Both the position numbers and the translations under genes were made by a program. A stretch of DNA of 17,618 nt. It comes from Verrucomicrobiota bacterium. GTDB taxonomy: Bacteria; Verrucomicrobiota; Verrucomicrobiia; Chthoniobacterales; UBA10450. The notes beneath the pieces were generated by a model. That model was not told the origin of the DNA. It was given only the letters and a program-made list of their open reading frames with translations, and searched no databases. Positions 8,177-14,934 of this stretch are shown here, piece after piece (within the stretch, counting starts at the first letter, position 1; every line of letters starts with the position of its first letter). The stretch covers positions 512-18,129 of the forward strand of contig QHRC01000199.1 in assembly GCA_003219995.1 (NCBI GenBank), read 5' to 3'.

Positions 8177-8830
8177 TCAGATTGCGGATTTGTTGCTCAG
8201 CGCAGGAAATCGCGATGAAATCGTTTTCCAAATTTCGTTGTCGATCGTGTCCGGATTTTGGGTGCCGTCGATCAAAACAATTCGATTCGATTCACGTTTG
8301 GCCAACTGGCGGTACGCCTCGCGAACTTGTTCGTAAAATTCGGTGGGCTCCTGTTCCATGCGGTCGGGTTTGCGCGCGCCCCGTTGCATTCGCGATTGCG
8401 CCGTTGCGAGATCGATGTCGAGAACGAAGGTAATGTCGGGAACGCAATCGCCCACTGCGAAAACGTTCAGTTGCCCAACTATCTGTTCATCCAACTGTCG
8501 AGCCGCACCCTGGTAAACGGTGGTGGAATCGAAAAAACGATCTGAAATTACACAGAGGCCGCGTTCCAGCGACGGTTTGATAATCTCGCGCACGAGCTGA
8601 CTTCGGCTGGCTTCAAAAAGCAGCAACTCGGTTTCGGCTGTCATGCCAACCCCGTGCGGAGCAAACTGAAGAAGTTCGCGAATGGTTTCGCCGATGGCAG
8701 TGCCTCCCGGCTCGCGCGTGACTAAAAATGGCACACCGCTTCGTTCGAGACGCGCCGCAAGCTTACCCACTTGGGTGGATTTGCCGCATCCTTCCGATCC
8801 TTCAAAGGTAATGAATGGTAGGCGTGGCAT
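8177..8830 (-). CDS. tmk: Thymidylate kinase
   Basis: 217 aa from ATG 8830 (MPRLPFITFEGSEG). An upstream in-frame start at 8941 would translate the repeat-containing gap, so it is rejected. P-loop GSEGCGKST at 11-19, REPGGT near 40-45 (dTMP-binding), ISDRFFDSTTVYQG (the DR[YFH] motif) and the LID region RGARKPDRMEQE. It phosphorylates dTMP to dTDP with ATP for DNA synthesis. It is the first gene of a tightly coupled pair with holB and diverges from the EVE gene across a 135-nt gap that holds a REP pair. Confidence 0.96.
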   Translation of the reverse strand: MPRLPFITFEGSEGCGKSTQVGKLAARLERSGVPFLVTREPGGTAIGETIRELLQFAPHGVGMTAETELLLFEASRSQLVREIIKPSLERGLCVISDRFFDSTTVYQGAARQLDEQIVGQLNVFAVGDCVPDITFVLDIDLATAQSRMQRGARKPDRMEQEPTEFYEQVREAYRQLAKRESNRIVLIDGTQNPDTIDNEIWKTISSRFPALSNKSAI

Positions 8831-8898
8831 CAGATCGATTGTGAAACAAACCGGTGCAGTTGTCGAATGCGCGACAGATCTGAAGCGCGCTAAAAAGT

Positions 8899-8964
8899 TG
8901 TAGCCGCCCCGCTCAGTCGAGGCGTTAGTTCCTACAGACACGGCGACAAAGCGCCGTGGCTACA
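8899..8964. repeat. REP/BIME-like element 3 (TGTAGCC...GGCTACA ends)
   Basis: Seven-base perfect inverted ends at 8899-8905 and 8958-8964. The right hairpin CACGGCG-ACAAAG-CGCCGTG (8939-8958) is perfect; the left one (CGCC...GGCG, 8905-8924) is bulged. An extra internal CCTACAG lies at 8931-8937. The element ends 1 nt before the ATG of the EVE gene, so it occupies the place where that gene's ribosome site would be. Confidence 0.7.
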
Positions 8965-8965
8965 G

Positions 8966-9385
8966 ATGTCCATGAAACGCTTTTGGCTGGTGAAACAGGA
9001 ACCGTCCTCCTACTCGTGGTCGGACTTTGCCGCCGAGGGCAAGACGAGTTGGACAGGCGTTCGAAATTACGCGGCTCGCAATAATTTGCGCGGCATGGGC
9101 AAAGGTGACGAAGTTCTTTTCTATCACAGTGGCGATGAAAAAGCTGTCGTCGGCGTGGCGAAAGTTACGCGAACGGCGTATCCCGATCCAACGGCGCCAC
9201 AAGGAGAAGATTGGAGCACCGTGGACCTTGCGCCGATTCGTCCTCTGCGCCGACCGGTTACCCTTCGTCAAATCAAAGAACAGCCGCGACTGAAAAAGAT
9301 TCAACTGGTGAGGCAATCGCGTTTGTCCGTGATGCCCCTCACGGCTCAGGAGTTTCTCGTGATTGTCCGGATGAAAGCTCTGTAG
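8966..9385 (+). CDS. EVE domain-containing protein (thymocyte nuclear protein 1-like)
   Basis: 139 aa. MKRFWLVKQEPSSYSWSDF, then WTGVRNYAARNNLRGMGKGDEVLFYHSG and AVVGVAKVTRTAYPDPTA cover the PUA-like EVE fold from end to end; RQSRLSVMPLTAQEF closes it. EVE domains bind modified bases in DNA or RNA, and stand-alone bacterial members of this length are common but poorly characterised; some fusions serve in modification-dependent defence. Met codons at 8966 and 8972 are both possible. The gene is bracketed by REP-like elements: one ends at 8964, and the other begins within its stop codon. Confidence 0.93.
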   Translation: MSMKRFWLVKQEPSSYSWSDFAAEGKTSWTGVRNYAARNNLRGMGKGDEVLFYHSGDEKAVVGVAKVTRTAYPDPTAPQGEDWSTVDLAPIRPLRRPVTLRQIKEQPRLKKIQLVRQSRLSVMPLTAQEFLVIVRMKAL

Positions 9386-9435
9386 TCGTGACGCCTCCTG
9401 GCAATGCCGTTTCGCAGAACGAAAGCGCGCCTACA
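9381..9435. repeat. REP/BIME-like element 4 (TGTAG...CTACA ends), more degenerate
   Basis: Ends TGTAG (9381-9385) and CTACA (9431-9435) are inverted. An inner stem TTTCG-CAGAA-CGAAA lies around 9410-9424. Placed directly at the 3' end of the EVE gene, whose TAG stop is the TAG of the left foot. The inner sequence differs from elements 1-3, so membership is less sure. Confidence 0.5.
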
Positions 9436-9482
9436 ATCTTTGCGCTTGTTGATAGTGCATACGCGATTGAAAATTGATCGAG

Positions 9483-10196
9483 ATGACTTCGGCGGTCGCA
9501 ACCCAATTCCTGCCGGTGGTCGCAGCCGCGGGCGCCGCACAAAATCTTACCGTGATTTCGGTGCACGATGTTGCTCCTTCCAGCCAGGCTATCGCGGAGA
9601 AAATTATCTCAGAATTAGGTCATCGTGGAGTTCGCGTTTGCTCCCTTCTCGTCGTCCCTGATTATCATCACCAGGGTCCGGCCATGAAAGATCGACAATT
9701 CGTTTCTTGGCTACGAGATCTTGAATCGGCCGGCCATGAAATTGTCATTCACGGTTATTTTCACGAACGGCCACGCGGTCGCGACGAAACCTGGGCGGAG
9801 AAATTCCTGACGAGATTCTATACCGATGACGAAGGCGAGTTCTACGATCTCGGTTATGAGGAAGCCTTTCGCCGAATCACGGCCGCGCGCGACGAATTTC
9901 TGGCGGGCGGCCTGACCCCGCGCGGTTTCGTCGCTCCCGCCTGGCTACTCAGTAGGCACGGAGAGCGCGCCGCCCGCGATGCCGACTTGGAGTATACGAC
10001 GCGGTTGCGCACAGTGCGCGACCTGCGCTCGGGTAAAGATTTCCCGGCAAGATCGCTCGTTTACAGCGTTCGAAGCAATTGGCGGCGCGATCTGAGTCTG
10101 GCTTGGAATGCCGCGCTTCTGCAATTTGTAAAGCACGCGGCCCTTATTCTTATCCTTCTATCTGGCACCAGATTGTTGATCTTATTGACGCGGTGA
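9483..10196 (+). CDS. DUF2334 / polysaccharide deacetylase-like protein, C-terminal frameshift
   Basis: 237 aa as written from ATG 9483; the upstream TTG 9474 is weaker. SVHDVAP (26-32) gives the metal-binding HD, then LLVVPDYHHQG, and HGYFHERP (90-97) gives the second metal motif, followed by LTPRGFVAPAWLLS. The last ~15 residues (LILILLSGTRLLILLTR) are unlike the family. Another frame from about 10149 reads YPSIWHQIVDLIDAVN and runs on to TAA 10268-10270, 3 nt before the next gene. Family members usually carry a [RI]LxxHPxD motif just here, so about 31 or 34 nt seem lost, with a conserved His. As written the enzyme is probably damaged. Likely role: N- or O-deacetylation of a sugar polymer or glycolipid, coupled to the following glycosyltransferase. 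Confidence 0.82.
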   Translation: MTSAVATQFLPVVAAAGAAQNLTVISVHDVAPSSQAIAEKIISELGHRGVRVCSLLVVPDYHHQGPAMKDRQFVSWLRDLESAGHEIVIHGYFHERPRGRDETWAEKFLTRFYTDDEGEFYDLGYEEAFRRITAARDEFLAGGLTPRGFVAPAWLLSRHGERAARDADLEYTTRLRTVRDLRSGKDFPARSLVYSVRSNWRRDLSLAWNAALLQFVKHAALILILLSGTRLLILLTR

Positions 10197-10273
10197 ATGG
10201 AATGAGAACACCGACCACATATAGAGATTGGATCGCCGACCAGAGGTCGATAGCCGACCGGACGCCATAAAAA

Positions 10274-12679
10274 ATGAGCAAGTGCGATCTTCACATTCAC
10301 TCACGTTATAGCGCGCGATCGGAAGAATGGTTGTTCCGCCGTTTCGATTTTCCCGACAGTTATTCCGATCCCAAAGAACTACATCGACAATTGCTCGAGC
10401 GGGGAATGGATTACGTGACGATGACCGACCATGATACGATCGAAGGTTGTCTGCACATGGTAGATCATCTACCCCAATCTTTTATTAGCGAGCAAGTTAC
10501 AACTAATTTTCCGCAAGATCCGTGCAAGATTCACATCCTGGTTTGGGGCATTTCCGAAGCGCAGCATGCCGACATAGCAGTCGTGCGCGACAATATTTTT
10601 GCGCTGCAACGCTATCTTCAAGCCGGACAAATTGCACACGCGGTGGCGCATCCTCTCTACAGTATCAATGGAAAGCTGGAAGCGTCGCATCTTGAACGAC
10701 TGATCCTTCTCTTCAAACACTTCGAAGGGATCAATGGTTTACGCGACGCTCTTCTAAGCGAGCTGGCCAAAACTCTTTTCGGCTCTCTTACCCCAGACAA
10801 GATCGACAAGTTGGCCGAGCAGCATAATCTGGCACCCACTCACCCCGAGCCTTGGAAAAAGATTTTGGTCGGCGGTTCCGACGACCACGGCGGCATGTTC
10901 GTCGCCTCAGCCTACACCGAGACGCCGCCAGCCAATTCGGTTGAGAAATTTCTCGAACACGTACGCGAGGGCCGATGCAACGCCGAGGGTCAAGGTGGGA
11001 CCCCCCTCGCCCTTTCGCATGGCTTTTACAACACCGTCTCCTGTTTTATCCAAGATCGTTTCCACGAGAAGCTGGGCTCAAACGCTACGCTGCTCGAACA
11101 AATGTTCTCGCGTTTTATGGAGGGACGCGACCCAACCGAATTCACGCTCGCGGAAAAAGTGACCTTCATCGCGCAAGGCGTTTTATCGGGCAAAATTTTT
11201 GAACTGGTGAAGCCGGCGAACATGTCGCTCTGGAAAGAACTTTCCGGTTATTTCGCGCGGGCCGATGTGAAGGCAAAGCTCGCAGAGGATCTAAACACGG
11301 TTGTCGAGCCGGAGCGCCGGGCATTTCTCATGGCTAACATGGTCGCGGAGCAACTGGCGTTTCGTTTCTTCCAAAAATTCGTCCATCAAATCACCGGCGG
11401 CAACATGTTGGAGAGCATGCAGGCGCTCAGTGCCATCGCCCCTATCCTCGTCATCCTCACTCCCTACATTTACGGGTTTCACAGCCAGGCGCCGTCGCGC
11501 AAATGGTTGCGATGCATTTTCGAAGAGTTAACCGGGCAACTCCCAGCAGTCCTGCAGAACCGAAAGCGTGCCTGGTTCACGGACACCCTCGAAGATGTCA
11601 ACGGTGTCGCGACCACCATCCGGAAAATGACTGCGGCCGGAGCCGCGGCCGGAAAAGAGTTGATCGTCGTCACCTCCCGACGCGAGCTGCAAATCGACGA
11701 CATTCCGATCAAAAATTTTCGACCGATCGGTGAATTTGAATTGCCTGAGTATGAACTCCAAAAGCTCAGTTTCCCGCCGATTCTGCAAATGCTCGATTAC
11801 ATCCAACGAGAAAGATTCACCGAAATCATCATCAGTACGCCAGGACCGATTGGCCTCACTGCGCTGCTCGCGGCCAAGATGCTCAACCTGCAAACCAGCG
11901 GCATTTATCACACCGATTTTCCGCAATACATCCGCATCCTCACCGAGGACAGCTTCCTCGAGAGCGTGGCCTGGCGCTACATGCACTGGTTCTATGGCCA
12001 GCTCGATACCGTCTTCGTGAACTCGGAAGAATATCGGCAAAGCTGGATCAAGCGGGGGCTCGATCCGGCAAAGTTGAAAATTTTTCCGCGCGGCCTCGAC
12101 ACTGAGCTGTTTCATCCGAAGCGGCGCGATCCGGCATTCTTCGAAAAATTCGGCGCGGACAATGGAGAGGTTCGTCTTCTTTACGTTGGCCGAGTTTCAC
12201 GTGAAAAAGATCTCGATGTTTTGGCAGACGCTTACCGCCGCTTGCGCGACGAGGGATTGTCGGTCCAGCTTTTCGTGGTCGGCCACGGTCCGTATTCGGA
12301 GATATTTGCAGAATCGTTGCCGGAAGCATGTTTCACGGGATATTTGACCGGCAAAGAACTGGCTACCGCTTATGCGTCGGCGGATGTTTTTGTTTTCCCA
12401 AGCACGACTGACACATTCGGCAACGTCATCATCGAAGCGCAGGCTTCGGGTGTCCCAGTAATTGTTTCGGATGCCGGCGGGCCGAAAGAATTGGTGGAGA
12501 ATAATGAAAATGGCCTCATCACCAAATCACATGACGTGGAAGATTTCACGCGCGCCATCCGAGAGTTGGTGGTCGATGCAGCGCTACGCGAGCGTATGGG
12601 CAATCGAGGCCGACAAGGTGTCATCGATCGGACCTGGCCAAGCGCCTTCCGTAAATTTTGGTCGCTAACCGAAGTGTAG
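10274..12679 (+). CDS. PHP-domain phosphoesterase fused to GT4 glycosyltransferase
   Basis: 801 aa. Residues 1-235 are a PHP domain: DLHIHS (5-10; H7, H9), MTDHDT (50-55), AHPLYS (125-130), E151, and GGSDDHGG (200-207), all metal-site positions present. Residues about 240-430 are helical and unrecognised, with one hydrophobic stretch near 383-401. Residues 430-800 are a GT-B, GT4 enzyme: AWFTDTLEDVNGVATTIRKM, STPGPIGL, HTDFPQY, FPRGLDTELFHP, YVGRVSREKDLD (R640, K645) and FPSTTDTFGNVIIEAQASG (EX7E motif as D713...E721). The second half resembles MgtA/SqdX-type transferases that use GDP- or UDP-sugars on lipid acceptors. A synthase-phosphatase pairing, as in sucrose- or trehalose-phosphate systems, is a reasonable guess. 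It starts 3 nt after the native end of the deacetylase gene. Confidence 0.9.
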   Translation: MSKCDLHIHSRYSARSEEWLFRRFDFPDSYSDPKELHRQLLERGMDYVTMTDHDTIEGCLHMVDHLPQSFISEQVTTNFPQDPCKIHILVWGISEAQHADIAVVRDNIFALQRYLQAGQIAHAVAHPLYSINGKLEASHLERLILLFKHFEGINGLRDALLSELAKTLFGSLTPDKIDKLAEQHNLAPTHPEPWKKILVGGSDDHGGMFVASAYTETPPANSVEKFLEHVREGRCNAEGQGGTPLALSHGFYNTVSCFIQDRFHEKLGSNATLLEQMFSRFMEGRDPTEFTLAEKVTFIAQGVLSGKIFELVKPANMSLWKELSGYFARADVKAKLAEDLNTVVEPERRAFLMANMVAEQLAFRFFQKFVHQITGGNMLESMQALSAIAPILVILTPYIYGFHSQAPSRKWLRCIFEELTGQLPAVLQNRKRAWFTDTLEDVNGVATTIRKMTAAGAAAGKELIVVTSRRELQIDDIPIKNFRPIGEFELPEYELQKLSFPPILQMLDYIQRERFTEIIISTPGPIGLTALLAAKMLNLQTSGIYHTDFPQYIRILTEDSFLESVAWRYMHWFYGQLDTVFVNSEEYRQSWIKRGLDPAKLKIFPRGLDTELFHPKRRDPAFFEKFGADNGEVRLLYVGRVSREKDLDVLADAYRRLRDEGLSVQLFVVGHGPYSEIFAESLPEACFTGYLTGKELATAYASADVFVFPSTTDTFGNVIIEAQASGVPVIVSDAGGPKELVENNENGLITKSHDVEDFTRAIRELVVDAALRERMGNRGRQGVIDRTWPSAFRKFWSLTEV

Positions 12680-12911
12680 CTATCTCGTTCTAAAATGGCG
12701 ATCGCCCCGTCGCCAGGGCCGGGCAACTCCGACGCGGTTGTCGGCGCGCGCAAGATCGACAATTTCGCAACTGCGAGTCGATGCTCGATGAGCTTAACCT
12801 TGTGGTTTGCCCCGGTGTTATCCAAAGCGGTCACTGCGCATCCAGCTTTTTCATGCAAGGTTGCACTGGTATGCGGCGCGCGCCCTGCCATTTTTAGTTG
12901 TCGACCTCCTG
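12680..12911. other. Gap between the PHP-GT gene and treZ
   Basis: 232 nt with no gene I can support. It holds one copy of CAAGATCGACA (12751-12761). Open frames cross it on both strands (+ 12695-12979; - 12370-12891) but neither shows a known motif or a ribosome site, and the minus frame mainly shadows the PHP-GT gene. No terminator-like hairpin with a T-run is visible. A treZ promoter should lie here, but I see no convincing -35/-10 pair. Confidence 0.5.
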
Positions 12912-14906
12912 ATGAAAAGCGAAATCACTTCCATGCACAACCAGCGCAGCGCTCATGGGCGAAAAAGTCGCGGGAGTGAATTCGCAAAGCAACGTCGTTA
13001 CCCAATCGGAGCAGAGCTAATCGGGCCGGAGGAGACGCATTTTCGGGTCTGGGCGCCAAAAGCGCAACATGTCGATCTTGTTCTGGAAGAGAGCGCGGAG
13101 AAAAATGCGAAACGAACATTTCATCCGCTGGAAGCTGAAGACGGAGGTTATTTTTCCGCCGTTGCCAAGGTCCGCGCGGGATCGTTTTACCGCTTTCGAA
13201 TAAACAAGGCCGAACATTTTCATCCTGATCCGGCCTCACGCTTTCAACCGCATGGGCCGCACGGCTCTTCCTGCATTGTTGATCCAACGACGTTTCCGTG
13301 GACGGATTCAAAATGGCCGGGTGTGAAAATGAAAGGCCAGATCATTTATGAAATCCACATCGGCACATTCACTCCGGAAGGCACTTGGAAAGCGGCTGCG
13401 GGGCAATTGCCAGAGCTGGCCAAGACCGGCATCACGGTTATCGAAATGATGCCGATCGCCGATTTCCCGGGAAATTTCGGGTGGGGATACGACGGGGTCG
13501 ATCTTTTTGCGCCAACGCACCTTTATGGCACGCCGGACGATTTGCGCGCCTTTGTCAATCATGCGCACTCGTTAGGCCTGGGCGTGATTCTCGATGTGGT
13601 TTACAACCATTTCGGCCCCGACGGAAATTATCTCGGGGTTTATTCCGACGATTATTTGACGCGCGAGAAGGAGAACGACTGGGGTGACTCGATCAACTTC
13701 GACGGACCGAACTCAGGACCGGTGCGCGAATTTTACATCACGAATGGCCGTTACTGGATCGACGAATTCCACTTCGATGGATTTCGCTTCGATGCGACGC
13801 AGAGCATCTTTGATAAATCCGAGGAATATATCGTCGGCGCCATCGGCCGCGCCGCGCGCAAAACCGCTGGAAAGCGCTCGATTATTTTGATCGCGGAGAA
13901 CGAGCGACAGGAAACCAAATTGATAAAGCCGCGGCGCGAAGGCGGCGATGATCTTGACGCAGTTTGGAACGACGATTTTCATCACAGCGCTGTCGTCGCG
14001 CTCACGGGGCGGAAAGAGGCTTACTACACGGACTATCTCGGCTCGCCCCAGGAATTTATTTCCGCGGGTAAGTACGGTTATCTTTTTCAAGGACAACCCT
14101 ACGCCTGGCAGGAAGCGCCGCGCGGCACGCCAACATTTAAGGCATCGCCGGAGGCGTTTATTGCGTTCATCGAGAATCACGACCAAGTCTCAAATACTGC
14201 GGCCGGCGAGCGATTGCGTTTCCAAACATCGCCCGGACGATATCGCGCCATGACCGCGCTGCTTTTGCTCGGGCCATGGACGCCGACGCTTTTTCAAGGT
14301 CAGGAATTTGGCGCGTCAACTCCGTTCATATTCTTCACGGACGTAGGCGATGGCGCCATGCGCGAGGCCATCCGCAAAGGGCGCTTCGAATTTCTCGCTC
14401 AATTCCCGTCATTGGCCGCTGAAGAAACGCAAAAAGAACTGCCGGTGCCGTCTGACCCAAGAGTTTTTGTGCGCTGCAAACTTGATTTTTCCGAACGACA
14501 AAAAAACAAAGAGCTTTACGATCTACATGTCGATCTTTTGCGGTTGCGCCGGGAAGATTCGCGCTTCCAGGAACAGAGATTAGGCGGAGTGGACGGGGCC
14601 GTGCTTGGGCCGTCCAGTTTTGTTCTCCGATATTTAAGTGAAGGAAACGGCGACGATCGATTACTAGTCGTGAACTTTGGCGAAGGCCGAGTGCTTACCC
14701 CTGTCCCAGAACCGTTGCTCGCGCCACCGCTGGGCTTGGAATGGGAAACTCTTTGGTCGAGCGAATCGGTTTCCTACGGCGGACCTGGAGTCGTGACCGT
14801 CGCGACGCAGGACAGTTGGACTTTGCCGGCGGAAGCAACTATTGCGCTGCGACTCATTCCAGAGAAAGCGCCGCGCCGACAACCGAAAAGAAGAAAATTG
14901 GGCTGA
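12912..14906 (+). CDS. treZ: Malto-oligosyltrehalose trehalohydrolase (GH13)
   Basis: 664 aa from ATG 12912; ATG 12933 is also possible, and TTG 12807 is rejected because the added residues are unrelated. An N-terminal E-set domain (RRYPIGAEL...FRVWAPKAQHVDLVLE) precedes the GH13 barrel: YEIHIGTFTPEGTW, GWGYDGVDLFAPTHLYG, DVVYNHFGPDGNYL, nucleophile in DGFRFDATQSI (D294), acid/base in LIAENE (E329) and IENHDQVSN (D424). It cleaves maltooligosyl-trehalose to free trehalose, after TreY makes the terminal alpha,alpha-1,1 bond. A glycogen-branching enzyme looks similar, but IHIGTFTPEGTW and the overall order favour TreZ. A basic tail (RRQPKRRK) ends it. The debranching gene starts 28 nt later. 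Confidence 0.93.
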   Translation: MKSEITSMHNQRSAHGRKSRGSEFAKQRRYPIGAELIGPEETHFRVWAPKAQHVDLVLEESAEKNAKRTFHPLEAEDGGYFSAVAKVRAGSFYRFRINKAEHFHPDPASRFQPHGPHGSSCIVDPTTFPWTDSKWPGVKMKGQIIYEIHIGTFTPEGTWKAAAGQLPELAKTGITVIEMMPIADFPGNFGWGYDGVDLFAPTHLYGTPDDLRAFVNHAHSLGLGVILDVVYNHFGPDGNYLGVYSDDYLTREKENDWGDSINFDGPNSGPVREFYITNGRYWIDEFHFDGFRFDATQSIFDKSEEYIVGAIGRAARKTAGKRSIILIAENERQETKLIKPRREGGDDLDAVWNDDFHHSAVVALTGRKEAYYTDYLGSPQEFISAGKYGYLFQGQPYAWQEAPRGTPTFKASPEAFIAFIENHDQVSNTAAGERLRFQTSPGRYRAMTALLLLGPWTPTLFQGQEFGASTPFIFFTDVGDGAMREAIRKGRFEFLAQFPSLAAEETQKELPVPSDPRVFVRCKLDFSERQKNKELYDLHVDLLRLRREDSRFQEQRLGGVDGAVLGPSSFVLRYLSEGNGDDRLLVVNFGEGRVLTPVPEPLLAPPLGLEWETLWSSESVSYGGPGVVTVATQDSWTLPAEATIALRLIPEKAPRRQPKRRKLG

Positions 14907-14934
14907 TCGAGTTTGCTGTTTGCATCGACAATGG

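Noticed and set aside
8831..8941. 37-residue N-terminal extension of thymidylate kinase
   Set aside because: It comes from the repeat-bearing intergenic region; kinases of this family begin just before the FEGxxGxGKST loop.
11528..12115. 195-aa minus-strand open frame inside the PHP-GT gene
   Set aside because: It is a shadow of a gene with clear motifs on the plus strand.
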